Shown: piece by piece, positions 1 to 7,918 of the stretch
How the letters are laid out: the number at the start of each line of letters is the position of its first letter
Numbering within the stretch: the first letter of the stretch is position 1
Source of the DNA: Pseudomonadota bacterium
GTDB lineage: Bacteria; Myxococcota_A; Polyangia; Polyangiales; Polyangiaceae
Assembly (NCBI GenBank): GCA_023431345.1
Contig: JAEYWK010000272.1
Coordinates: 62,001 to 126,000 of the forward strand
Direction: 5' to 3'
DNA: 64,000 nucleotides
Made by a program: the position numbers and the translations under genes
The notes under the pieces: generated by a model
The model's input: the letters and a program-made list of their open reading frames with translations, nothing else
Databases searched by the model: none
Told to the model about the DNA's origin: nothing

Positions 1-394
1 GGCGGTGGATCAAATCGCTGTCGTCGACGAGCAGCACCGTCAGCGCGGCGTTGCCGCTGCCCTCGACGGCTTCGAGCAATTCGCGCCCTTGAAACGGGAT
101 CGAGAGCGCGCGCGCAAAACCTGCCGACAGCGCAGCGCTACAGTCTCGGCCGTCGAGCCCTAGATAGATGCTGCGCGCCGGCCGCAGGCCGAGCTGCTGG
201 GCGCGGGCGAGCGCCAGCGCACCGTGCGAGCCGGCGATGGCGGGCGCGAACACGACCACCTCCGGCTCTTCGCCGAGCAAATGGCGGAGCGCGCTCGGGT
301 CCGGCGCCGTGACCAGGGTGTGGCCTGCGGGCTCGATGGCGCGGCCCACGAAGTCACGTAGCAATCCAGGTGGTGTGAGGAGGCCGACCTGCAT
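1..394 (-). CDS. Tandem receiver-like protein, 5' part only
   Basis: This minus-strand reading frame starts at ATG 394 and is still open at the window edge, giving 131 codons. Residues 1 to about 115 look like a receiver (CheY-like) fold, but the strand that should end in the phosphoacceptor Asp reads VVVFAPAI, so this copy is probably a pseudo-receiver. A second domain then begins with LTVLLVDDSDLIHR, the classic first strand and acidic pair of a genuine receiver. The protein is therefore probably a cytoplasmic two-domain response regulator or the N-terminus of a larger signalling protein. The output domain lies outside the window. It is divergent from the DUF4380-like lipoprotein gene. The start is supported by a possible -10 box immediately upstream. 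Confidence 0.7.
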   Translation of the reverse strand, partial: MQVGLLTPPGLLRDFVGRAIEPAGHTLVTAPDPSALRHLLGEEPEVVVFAPAIAGSHGALALARAQQLGLRPARSIYLGLDGRDCSAALSAGFARALSIPFQGRELLEAVEGSGNAALTVLLVDDSDLIHR

Positions 395-402
395 CCGCCA
401 AA

Positions 403-408
403 ACTATA
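403..408 (-). promoter_or_regulatory. Possible -10 box of the receiver gene
   Basis: The minus strand reads TATAGT, preceded by TG. No good -35 box is visible. A transcript starting about 7 nt downstream would begin 2-3 nt before ATG 394 and so be nearly leaderless. Confidence 0.3.
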
Positions 409-478
409 CAGGCGCGTGCCCCGCTGCTGGATTGGGAACGCGTCTTTACTTTGGGTGGGCGAGGTACGCTGCCCCCAC

Positions 479-1549
479 GTGCTTCGGCGTCGACTTTGGC
501 TGTGCTCCCTCCTCTTCGTGGCCTGTAGCGAGGCGTCCCCCCCAGGCTCCGGGGTCGGGTCGCCCACCGGCGGCAGCGGCGGGTCGAGCGCGGGGATGAG
601 TGGGGCGGCGCCCACGGGTGGAGCGACATCCGGCAGCAGCGGGGTGGCCGGTCGTGGTAACGAAGCCGGCTCTTTTGCAGGCTCTGGAGGCATGGTCTCA
701 ATGCTCACGTTGAAGCAGCCGATCGATCGCGGCTCGGGCAAGCTGGTGCTCGAGCTCGGCTCGACTTATTTCGAAGTCACGCCCGAGCACGGCGCCCGCA
801 TTACATCGCTGCGGCACGAGGGGCAGGAGCTGCTCACCCAGCAGGGAGCGGAGAACTATCCCGACGCCCTCGGCTCCACGTTTTGGCCCAGCCCGCAGAC
901 GTGGGATTGGCCGCCGCCCGAGGCCATCGACAACGCCGCGTATACCGCCAGCGTAGACCCCGCGGGCATCATCACGACGCAGGGCCAGCCGCACGAGGGC
1001 ACCAGCCTGCGCGTGGACAAGAAATTCAGAGCAAACCTCGCGCGCGAGTCGATCGAGATCGACTACTCGATGACCAACATCGGCTCCGCCGCGGTCAGCT
1101 GGGCTCCTTGGGAGATCACGCGCATGCCGCCGAACGGCATCGCGTTTTGGCCCACGGGTGGCGCGCCTTTCGGAGACACGCCGATGGCGACTCAGGCGGC
1201 GGCGGGTCACACGTGGTGCGATCCGCGGCAGACCGAAGGCGAGGCGAAGGTGTTCGCGGACGGCGCGGGCGGCTTCCTGGCGTACCTGCTCGGGGATCGC
1301 ATCCTGATCAAGCAGTTTCAGGACCAGCCGGCGAGCGCGGCCGCTCCCAACGAGGCCGAGGTCGAGCTCTACGTGAACCCGGCCCACGACTACATCGAGG
1401 TCGAGAATCAAGGCGCTTATGCCAGCATCGCACCCGGCGCCACCATCACCTGGCGCGTCGTCTGGTACGTCCGGAAACTGCCCGCCGGCATCCAGGCGAC
1501 GATCGGCAGCGCGGATTTGGTTGCATTCGTAGCCAAGACGCTAGAGTAG
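479..1549 (+). CDS. DUF4380-like lipoprotein (mutarotase-type fold)
   Basis: GTG 479 is chosen because it gives a compact lipoprotein signal: Arg-rich n-region (VLRRR), short hydrophobic stretch, and lipobox FVAC with Cys16. Residues 17 to about 75 are a Gly/Ser/Ala linker typical of Polyangiales surface lipoproteins. The rest, to residue 356, resembles DUF4380 proteins, which have an aldose-1-epimerase-like beta-sandwich. Motifs such as EVTPEHGARITSL, GSTFWPSPQ and YSMTNIG fit that family. No catalytic assignment is possible. It is probably anchored in the outer membrane and binds or modifies a carbohydrate. An upstream ATG at 416 is in frame but would bury the signal peptide. Its stop overlaps the next start (TAGTG). 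Confidence 0.65.
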   Translation: MLRRRLWLCSLLFVACSEASPPGSGVGSPTGGSGGSSAGMSGAAPTGGATSGSSGVAGRGNEAGSFAGSGGMVSMLTLKQPIDRGSGKLVLELGSTYFEVTPEHGARITSLRHEGQELLTQQGAENYPDALGSTFWPSPQTWDWPPPEAIDNAAYTASVDPAGIITTQGQPHEGTSLRVDKKFRANLARESIEIDYSMTNIGSAAVSWAPWEITRMPPNGIAFWPTGGAPFGDTPMATQAAAGHTWCDPRQTEGEAKVFADGAGGFLAYLLGDRILIKQFQDQPASAAAPNEAEVELYVNPAHDYIEVENQGAYASIAPGATITWRVVWYVRKLPAGIQATIGSADLVAFVAKTLE

Positions 1550-2838
1550 TGCGCGCCGCGCCGGTCCCCGCGGGCCGTGCTCCAGCCGTACTACCCGAAG
1601 TGGTCTCTCCCGCTCCCCGATCTGCCGCCGCTGAGGCGGTGCTCACGTTTCTCGAAAGCGTCGGTCGTCGCTCCGAGGCCGAGTTCTATTTGCGGATGTT
1701 CCACGGGCTCCCGAAGGAGAGCTTCGCGGTCATCGTGCCGGGCGGCCCCGTGGTGCGCTCGGCGCTCGGCTCGATCGTCGAGCAGCTGCGCTTCCTCGCC
1801 GACCTCGGCTTGTACGCGACGGTGGTGCTCGGCTTGTTCGATCCGGACACGGGCGCGACGAGCTCCGAGCGTCTTATCAAGCGTTTGCCGGCGTCGGGCA
1901 TGTCGCCGAGCTCGCACGAGATGTCGGAAGACGGCCTCGTGGAGGCCGTGCGCGAGGAGCTGCGGCGCGAGCGCATACCCGTCCTGCACTTCCGCAAGAT
2001 CGAGGGCGAAACCATCGATCAGCGCTTGGCGCAGCTCGGCGGGCTGGCGCAGCAGCTGGGCACGCGCAAGCTCGCGCTCCTGCGGCGACGCGGCGGCTTT
2101 CGCCCGCTCGTCGGCAAGCGCGCCGACGCGCAGCTGAGCGTCGAGCACGGCCGCATCTCGATCATCAACCTGACGACCGATCGCGCGCGCATCACGCCGG
2201 GCATGCTCAGCAAGCGCGACACGGAGCTGCTCACGTCGAGCGATCGGCTGATCCAGCTCGCGGAGCCCAATCCGCTGCTGATCAGCATCACCTCGCCGCT
2301 GAACCTGCTGAAGGAGCTCTTCACCGTGAAGGGCGCCGGCACGCTGATCAAGCGTGGCAGCGCGGTCGAGCGTCACACGAGCTACGACACGCTCGACGTG
2401 CCCCGCCTCAAGCACCTGCTGCAAATGGCCTTCGGTAAGGAGCTGTCGGCGAGCTTCTTCGATCTGCCTCCGCTGGCCGTCTATGTCGACCCCACCTATC
2501 GGGGCGCCGCCATCGTGCACGACGCGTACCCCGCGCCCTACCTCAGCAAGTTCGCGGTGCTGCCCGAAGCGCAGGGCGAAGGCATTGGCCGCGACATCTG
2601 GGAGGTCTTGGTGCGCCATCACGCCCAGCTGTTTTGGCGCAGCCGGGTCGATAACCCGATCGCTTCTTGGTACCTCAGCGTGTGCGACGGGATGGTGCGC
2701 CGCGCGGCGTGGCAAGTCTATTTCCGCGGCATCGCCGTGGATCTGATCCCGGAAGCGGTCGCCCAGGCCGAAGCCCGCAGCGCCGATTTCACCACCGACA
2801 CCGCTTTGCCGCCCGCGGTGACCACGGAAAAGGCCTGA
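1549..2838 (+). CDS. N-acetylglutamate-synthase-like protein (kinase-like + NAT)
   Basis: This 429-residue protein starts at GTG 1549, sharing one base with the preceding stop. Residues from about 300 to 415 match the NAT domain of vertebrate-type N-acetylglutamate synthases (DUF619): YLSKFAVLPEAQGEGIGR is the acetyl-CoA-binding stretch, and FWRSRVDNP followed by a WYLSVCDG segment is the family signature. Residues 30-290 look like an amino-acid-kinase fold (ESFAVIVPGG at the first strand). This domain is probably regulatory or degenerate, as in NAGS. The expected reaction is acetyl-CoA plus glutamate to N-acetylglutamate, the first step of arginine synthesis in the cytoplasm. No other arg gene is nearby. 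The long in-frame extension upstream of 1549 is antigenic noise of the previous gene. Confidence 0.75.
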   Translation: MRAAPVPAGRAPAVLPEVVSPAPRSAAAEAVLTFLESVGRRSEAEFYLRMFHGLPKESFAVIVPGGPVVRSALGSIVEQLRFLADLGLYATVVLGLFDPDTGATSSERLIKRLPASGMSPSSHEMSEDGLVEAVREELRRERIPVLHFRKIEGETIDQRLAQLGGLAQQLGTRKLALLRRRGGFRPLVGKRADAQLSVEHGRISIINLTTDRARITPGMLSKRDTELLTSSDRLIQLAEPNPLLISITSPLNLLKELFTVKGAGTLIKRGSAVERHTSYDTLDVPRLKHLLQMAFGKELSASFFDLPPLAVYVDPTYRGAAIVHDAYPAPYLSKFAVLPEAQGEGIGRDIWEVLVRHHAQLFWRSRVDNPIASWYLSVCDGMVRRAAWQVYFRGIAVDLIPEAVAQAEARSADFTTDTALPPAVTTEKA

Positions 2839-2867
2839 CGGCTCGCGATAGGCTAGGATTCGGTCGC

Positions 2868-3209
2868 GTGTTTTACCTGTTCTTGCTCGGTGTCGCCGCG
2901 GCGGGTGGTCTCATTTACCTGTTCATTGCGGGGCTCTTCCCCGGCTTGAAAGAAGAACGCTTCGGCGTGCTCGAGCCGCTGCCGCCGAACCTCGGCAAGT
3001 GGGAGGACGACGACGAGAGTGAGGCGGGCCGCGCCGCGAAGGCGCAGGGCAAGCGGCTCGAGGTGCGTTTGCTGTTCGAAGATGGCGGCCTGATTGGCAG
3101 CGGCAAGCTCACCCGTCAATCGCGCGTGCGCGACGCCCGCACCAACGAAATCTTGGAGGTGCTGCCGGACCAGCCGGTGAAGCGCCGCCGGATTCGGCAG
3201 CGCATCTGA
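2868..3209 (+). CDS. Small single-pass membrane protein, unknown
   Basis: GTG 2868 starts a 113-residue protein. Residues 1-25 form one hydrophobic helix (FYLFLLGVAAAGGLIYLFIAG). The remainder is charged and soluble, with an acidic patch (WEDDDESEAG) and a basic C-terminus (VKRRRIRQRI). No family is recognised. It lies 29 nt after the NAGS-like gene on the same strand and is probably co-transcribed. The in-frame extension back to 2667 overlaps the NAGS-like gene and is rejected. Confidence 0.55.
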   Translation: MFYLFLLGVAAAGGLIYLFIAGLFPGLKEERFGVLEPLPPNLGKWEDDDESEAGRAAKAQGKRLEVRLLFEDGGLIGSGKLTRQSRVRDARTNEILEVLPDQPVKRRRIRQRI

Positions 3210-3227
3210 GGCGGCGCACGCGGCCGG

Positions 3228-4232
3228 TCACTGCTTCGAGTGCGACATCAGCCAGGCGTAGATGTCGTTCTTGGGATCGCTCAAGTTGTACGTCATCGTC
3301 CACGAGTCGTGAGGCACGCCCGGATACACCGTGAGCTTGGCGTCGACGGGGGCCGGATCCGTACACGCTCGTAGGCTCGCGATGGCTTCGGTCGAGCCGG
3401 CGACGGGCACCGAGCCGTCTTGGTCGCCGTGGAATGCCCAGATCGGCACGTTGCCGAGCTTGCAGCCCGCCTTCTGAAACGCGGGGCGGCCGTTGCCGCA
3501 GATGAGCACGGCCGCGGCGACGATTTCGTCGGTGTGCGCGCCCAAATAGTTCCAGCTGCCGATGGCGCCGCAGCTGAGGCCCGTGATGTACACGCGCTTC
3601 GGATCCACGTCGTAGTTGTCGAGCGCGAACCTCAGGAAATCGTCGTTCTCCTGCGGCGAAGAGCAGCCCTCGCCGGGATGCTGCGCTGAAAGTACGATGA
3701 ACTTGCGGTCTTCGGGCCATTGATCGGCCTCGATCAGCTTGGGCGGGCCGTGCGCCAGCACCTTCTTCAGATCTTGTAGGTTGCCGCTGCCGTTTTCGCC
3801 GATGCCATGGCGGAAGACGAGCAGCGGGTAGAGGGCGCCGTTACCGTAGTGTGGCGGCACGTACTCCCAGTAGCCGGCGGTGGTGCCGGGCATGCTGCCG
3901 CTGGGGCGCGCGGTGTGACGGTCCGACGCGGCGCCGGCGGGCGCGCCACCGTTTGGATCGATGAGGCCGCCAGCTCCTGCGCTGCCCGCCTTGCCCTCAC
4001 CGCCGCTGCCGGCACCGCCGTTCGTGGCTCCGCCGCCGCTCGTTCCTGCGCCATCGCCAGTGCTACCCGCTCCGCTCGTGCTGCTCGAGCCAGCTGCTGC
4101 GGGCGAGCCGCCGGAGCCCGCGCTCGTCGTGCCGCCGTCCGCGAGCGAGTCGATGTTGCCGTCGTCATCACTGCAGGCGGTGAGCGCGACGCAGCACGCC
4201 GCGAGGACCCCGCCGCGAAGCGATCGAGTCAT
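3228..4232 (-). CDS. Lipoprotein esterase / PHB-depolymerase-like hydrolase
   Basis: ATG 4232 has a good ribosome-binding site (GGAGGA just upstream) and gives a 334-residue lipoprotein: lipobox ALTAC, Cys20, then a Gly/Ser/Ala-rich linker to about residue 110. The catalytic part is an alpha/beta hydrolase of the phospholipase/carboxylesterase or PHB-depolymerase type. It has an oxyanion-side motif LVFRHGIGENGSG, the nucleophile elbow GLSCGAIG (Ser nucleophile), an acid-residue region HGDQDGSVP and a catalytic-His region VPHDSW. It is probably exposed on the outer membrane and hydrolyses an ester substrate that cannot be named. The gene is convergent with the 2868 gene and divergent from the beta-barrel pair at 4446. 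Confidence 0.75.
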   Translation of the reverse strand: MTRSLRGGVLAACCVALTACSDDDGNIDSLADGGTTSAGSGGSPAAAGSSSTSGAGSTGDGAGTSGGGATNGGAGSGGEGKAGSAGAGGLIDPNGGAPAGAASDRHTARPSGSMPGTTAGYWEYVPPHYGNGALYPLLVFRHGIGENGSGNLQDLKKVLAHGPPKLIEADQWPEDRKFIVLSAQHPGEGCSSPQENDDFLRFALDNYDVDPKRVYITGLSCGAIGSWNYLGAHTDEIVAAAVLICGNGRPAFQKAGCKLGNVPIWAFHGDQDGSVPVAGSTEAIASLRACTDPAPVDAKLTVYPGVPHDSWTMTYNLSDPKNDIYAWLMSHSKQ

Positions 4233-4344
4233 GGTCCTCCATGATCGGCGCTCACGCGCGTCTTCGCAAGCGCGGGACGGCGCTTCCTGCACGAAAATAG
4301 GTGTCGCGCGAGCTTCACGCTGTAGTGAGACGACGACACCCGGC

Positions 4345-4441
4345 GCTGAGCTCAGCGGCGTATCCGCCACGCAAGCGTCACAAGTGCTTGAATTTGCCCG
4401 AGGGGTCGGCGTGGCAAGGTTGTTGCTGAGCTCAGAGGCGT
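4345..4441. repeat. Two direct 17-mers with palindromic core
   Basis: GCTGAGCTCAGCGGCGT (4345-4361) and GCTGAGCTCAGAGGCGT (4425-4441) differ at one base and are exactly 80 bp apart. Each contains the 10-bp palindrome CTGAGCTCAG. They lie in the divergent intergenic region between the esterase and the beta-barrel gene, and the second ends just before ATG 4446. This looks like a pair of operator sites, but no binding protein can be named. Confidence 0.45.
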
Positions 4442-4445
4442 GAGG

Positions 4446-6119
4446 ATGCTGAATACCTACAGGGTGGGCGGGTGGCTCACGGTGCTCGCGTTGGCCGCGC
4501 TCGGAGCGGGTGAGGCCCGGGCGCAAGCGCGCGAGGCGGTGGAGGGGCATGTCATCGAGCTATCGGAGGGCGACATCGTGATTGATCTGGCTCGGGCGCG
4601 CGGCGCCGCCGACGGCGCGATCGTCGAGCTGTGGCGGCCGGTCACGTTGAAGCACCCCATCACGGGTCAAGCGATGAGCGACCGCTTCTTGATCGGTCGG
4701 CTGAAGCTCACGCAAGCGCGCGACGCGCTCTCGCTCGCGCGCGCCGAGGGCAAGCTGCAGCGCGCCGCGCAACCCGGGGACGTCGTGATCTTGCGCTCGC
4801 CGAAGGCGCCATCGAAACCCGACAGCACCCCCGCGCCGAACGCGCCGGTGGTGGCTCGCGAGCCCGAGCCGGCAGCCGAGTGCGCGACCTCCGCGAGTGG
4901 AGCCTGTGATCCCGAGAGCTCCGAGATTGCGGTGTTGCTCGACGGCTTGCGCGGCCAGAGCCCGCGTACTCGCATCTTGGCCTACGAGGGCTACGTGAAG
5001 CGGCGCCCGCGAGGTCGCTACGCCGTCGTGCTCTACGAAGAAGCGCAGCAGCTGCGCAAGCTGGTCGGTCTCTTGGCGTGGGGAAAGCTGCTCGAGCTGA
5101 CGCCCTCGCAGCGCAGCTTTCAGGCTCCCGCAGAGACGCTCGCCGGTACGCCGCTTTCGCTCGGCGTAGAGTTGAGCGACGCGGTCGGCGCCGTTTTTCA
5201 CTCGCGTAACGCGGGCGAGGTCGCCTACGTGACGACGCCCATGCGGCCCGCGGGCGATGAATATTTCACGGTCTCCGTCCCCGCCGAGCGCGTGCGCGGC
5301 AAGCGACTCGAGTACTTCATCGAGGCGACCACGCCCTCCGGTCGCGCGGTGGCCGTGGTGGGCACGGCAACGCAGCCCATCGCGCTCCCCATCCGGCGCC
5401 TGCCGGAGCCAAACCCTCCCTCGCGCCGCGAAGCGTTCGTGAGCCTCAGCACCGACTATGCCGATTGGAACAACTGGAAGGGCAACGACGTCGTCTGGCA
5501 GACCGAGGGCTGCATCGGCATGCGCTTGAATGACACCGGCGTCCGCGCCGTGCGCACGGGCTTCGGAGTCTTCCGCGGTGTCGGCGGCTCATTGCGTGAG
5601 CTAGACCAGCTCGAGCTGGGCGGGCGCGCCGTCGGCTTGACCTACGGCTACTTGGAGGGTGAGCTCGGGCTCTCGCACTTCACCGGCCTCATCGCGCGCC
5701 TGGTCGTGGGGCTCGAAGACGATGGCGTATCGGGCGGGGCGCAAGCGCTGGTCCGGCTCGGTAACGATCGCGAGACCAACCTTCAAATAGGCGGTGAGGT
5801 GCTGGGCAGCGTGGGCCTGCGCGGCATCACGCAGCTCGAGCTGAACACCTTTCCTCAGGTGCCGGTGATGTTCCGCACCGAGGTCACCAACCAACCGGCG
5901 GGAGTGAGCCGGCGAGGAGAGGAGGTTCGACCCGACGCCGCCGGCTTGGCACAGGACGCAATCTCACACGATCAAGGCGAAGTCGGCGCCCGCGCGATCG
6001 CTCAAGTGGGTTACCGATTCTTGCCCACGCTGGTGGTGGCGGTGCGGGGCTCGTATCAGGGTCGCACCATCAATCACGCCGGCCCGGGCGTGGGAGGGGC
6101 GGTGTCGTACCAATGGTGA
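4446..6119 (+). CDS. Outer-membrane beta-barrel protein with N-terminal accessory domains
   Basis: ATG 4446 is preferred over GTG 4440 because AGAGG sits 7 nt upstream. The 557-residue protein has a signal peptide ending near EARAQA. A small beta domain follows (about 30-115, GHVIELSEGDIVIDLARARGA) resembling SH3-like repeats of FlgT-type proteins, then a Pro/Ala linker. A middle Ig-like domain spans roughly 235-320. The C-terminal part (about 335-557) is rich in alternating Gly/aromatic strands (GLTYGYLEGELGLSHF) and ends in a terminal Trp, as expected for an outer-membrane barrel. The function is unknown. It overlaps the next gene, a paralogue, by 7 nt. Confidence 0.6.
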   Translation: MLNTYRVGGWLTVLALAALGAGEARAQAREAVEGHVIELSEGDIVIDLARARGAADGAIVELWRPVTLKHPITGQAMSDRFLIGRLKLTQARDALSLARAEGKLQRAAQPGDVVILRSPKAPSKPDSTPAPNAPVVAREPEPAAECATSASGACDPESSEIAVLLDGLRGQSPRTRILAYEGYVKRRPRGRYAVVLYEEAQQLRKLVGLLAWGKLLELTPSQRSFQAPAETLAGTPLSLGVELSDAVGAVFHSRNAGEVAYVTTPMRPAGDEYFTVSVPAERVRGKRLEYFIEATTPSGRAVAVVGTATQPIALPIRRLPEPNPPSRREAFVSLSTDYADWNNWKGNDVVWQTEGCIGMRLNDTGVRAVRTGFGVFRGVGGSLRELDQLELGGRAVGLTYGYLEGELGLSHFTGLIARLVVGLEDDGVSGGAQALVRLGNDRETNLQIGGEVLGSVGLRGITQLELNTFPQVPVMFRTEVTNQPAGVSRRGEEVRPDAAGLAQDAISHDQGEVGARAIAQVGYRFLPTLVVAVRGSYQGRTINHAGPGVGGAVSYQW

Positions 6120-7339
6120 ATCAAGCGAAGCTCACGGCTCGATGCGCGGCCTTGGCGATCCTGGGCGGAGGCGTCGCGCTTGCGGAGCCGGTCGGGGCTC
6201 CGCCGGCCGACACCGCTCCGACGGAAGCCGCGCCCGCTGCAGCGGCGCCGGCCGAAGCTGCGCCCGCTGCAGCGGCGCCGGTCGCGCCGCCGTCCGCCGC
6301 GTCCAAGCCGGGGCCCAAGCTGCATCACAGCCCGCTCACGAGCGTCACTGCGCGCGAGCCGCTGCTAGTCAGCGCGGAGATCGAGCACCCGGAGCTCGTC
6401 CGGCGCGCCTTCTTCATCTATCGCACCGAGCAGCGCGCGTCGCTGCAAGAAGTGCCATTTCGTCGCGGCGCGAGCTCGTACGTCGCGGAGGTGGCGGCCG
6501 ACGCGATGGAGCCGCGCTGGCTCGAGTACGCGATCGAGCTCGAGCTGCTCGACGGCACGCGCCGTCCGGTGTTCGCCGGTCGTGCGCGGCTGCATCGGGT
6601 GTCGATCCCGGAGGTGTTGATGGACGCGCGCGAGCGGGCGCTGCACCGGCGGCTCGCGGGGCGCCGTTCGGTGTTCTCCGCTTCCGGCGACTACGTCGAC
6701 TTCGGGACCTCGACCGCGCTCACCGCCGACGCCAGCGGAAGCCCGGTGGCGCGCGCCGTGCGAGACCACTATTTCCGGCTCGAAGGCGGCTACACGTATC
6801 GCCCGCTGCGCTTCGTCACGGAGCTCAGCCTGCGCGCCGGCGTCGTGCGCGGCAAATCACCGGTGCCGTTCGACTTGAGCGACGAGGCCGACTCCTCGGG
6901 GAAAGAGCGCGACCCGTTCGCCGTCGGCCTGAACTATGGCGCGCCCTCCGTGAGGCTCCGTCTCCACGATAGCTTGCACGTCGAGGGTGAGCTCTTGACG
7001 AGCGTCACCGAGAAGGGCTTTTCGCTCGGCGCGGGCGCGGCAGCGCTGATCGGTGACCCGTACGGTGGCAAGCTGACCCTCGGCTTCGAGAGCATCAAGA
7101 CGTTCGGCACTCGCTTTTGGAGCCGCATGGATATCCCAGCGAGCCCGCGCCTGACGTTCTCGCCCATCATCGAGATCGCGGATACGCCGCACGCCAACAA
7201 ATTCGGCGTGCGGCTGCTGGGCGAGCTCGGCGTCGACCTCGGCGCCGGCTTCACGGCCGCGGCTCGCGGCGGCTACCAAGCTCGCCTGTATACGGAAGGC
7301 GGCGTGAGCGGAGGCGGCACCGTCGCCTATGCGTTTTAG
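6113..7339 (+). CDS. Paralogous outer-membrane beta-barrel protein
   Basis: The 408-residue product starts at ATG 6113, inside the last codons of the preceding gene. It has a signal peptide (ALAILGGGVALA), a Pro/Ala-rich spacer and an Ig-like domain with the same layout as the 4446 protein (TAREPLLVSAEIEHPELV, then EYAIELELLDGTRRP). A C-terminal barrel ends in a terminal Phe (GGGTVAYAF). The two genes look like an old tandem duplication in which this copy lost the N-terminal SH3-like domain. The products may form a pair in the outer membrane. No substrate or pathway can be assigned. Only the esterase lies nearby on the other strand. Confidence 0.6.
   Translation: MVNQAKLTARCAALAILGGGVALAEPVGAPPADTAPTEAAPAAAAPAEAAPAAAAPVAPPSAASKPGPKLHHSPLTSVTAREPLLVSAEIEHPELVRRAFFIYRTEQRASLQEVPFRRGASSYVAEVAADAMEPRWLEYAIELELLDGTRRPVFAGRARLHRVSIPEVLMDARERALHRRLAGRRSVFSASGDYVDFGTSTALTADASGSPVARAVRDHYFRLEGGYTYRPLRFVTELSLRAGVVRGKSPVPFDLSDEADSSGKERDPFAVGLNYGAPSVRLRLHDSLHVEGELLTSVTEKGFSLGAGAAALIGDPYGGKLTLGFESIKTFGTRFWSRMDIPASPRLTFSPIIEIADTPHANKFGVRLLGELGVDLGAGFTAAARGGYQARLYTEGGVSGGGTVAYAF
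6224..6283 (+). repeat. Two tandem 30-bp units inside the 6113 gene
   Basis: Two nearly identical 30-bp units (6224-6253 and 6254-6283) encode the repeated EAAPAAAAPA spacer that follows the signal peptide. The number of units may vary between strains. Confidence 0.6.
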
Positions 7340-7360
7340 CGCTCGCCCCGCTGATTCGCG

Positions 7361-7867
7361 CTAGGGCGTCTGCATGCTGAGCGTGCCCAGGAAGTCACGC
7401 TTGCCGAGCGGGACGCCGTTGTGCCGCAAGATGGCGTAGGTATGCGTCGTGTGAAAGAAGAAGTTCGGCAGGGCGTGCTCGATGAAATAGTCGCCCCCGT
7501 ACATGAACTTCGGCTCCCAGCGCTGCTGCGTGACCTTGCGACTCGCTGCGCCTTCGAAATCAGCGGCCGTGAAGCCGTTCAGGTACTCGAGCACGCTCCG
7601 CACGCGGGCTCGCAGCTCATCGAGCGTTTGCTCGGTGTCGGGGTGCTTCGGCGCGTCCTTGCCGCTGAGGCGCGACGCGGCGAGCTTGGCGGTGTCGCAA
7701 GCCGTTTGCACCTGGCGCGCCAGCGCGAACTGATCGGGAGCGAGGCGTGAGCTCATCAGCACCGCCGGATCGAACGACTTGGCGGTGGCGTGAGCGGCGG
7801 CGGCCTCGAGCCACTTGTCCAGCTGGGCGAGGGTCTTCTTGAACTGACCGAAAATCTCGAAATACAT
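7361..7867 (-). CDS. DUF1993 family protein
   Basis: A 168-residue soluble protein. Its length and motifs fit DUF1993: an N-terminal helix with FEIFGQFKKTLAQLDKWL, a centre around YLNGFTAADFEG, and the C-terminal block FIEHALPNFFFHTTHTYAILRHNGVPLGKRDFLG. The family has a DinB-like four-helix fold, and the conserved His residues (FFFHTTHTYAILRH) could hold a metal. The biochemical role is not known. It is convergent with the barrel pair and on the same strand as the phosphodiester glycosidase gene, 51 nt downstream of it. Confidence 0.75.
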   Translation of the reverse strand: MYFEIFGQFKKTLAQLDKWLEAAAAHATAKSFDPAVLMSSRLAPDQFALARQVQTACDTAKLAASRLSGKDAPKHPDTEQTLDELRARVRSVLEYLNGFTAADFEGAASRKVTQQRWEPKFMYGGDYFIEHALPNFFFHTTHTYAILRHNGVPLGKRDFLGTLSMQTP

Positions 7868-7918
7868 GAGCGCCGTTGTAGCGCAGCCCGCCTCTCGAGC
7901 GCGGGCCTTTTCTTCGCG

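Noticed and set aside
883..1548. In-frame extension of the NAGS-like gene to 883
   Set aside because: It is Arg/Ala/Gly-rich out-of-frame shadow of the DUF4380-like gene with no domain.
7340..7360. Terminator between the barrel and DUF1993 genes
   Set aside because: Only a 5-bp AGCGC/GCGCT pairing with a long loop is possible.
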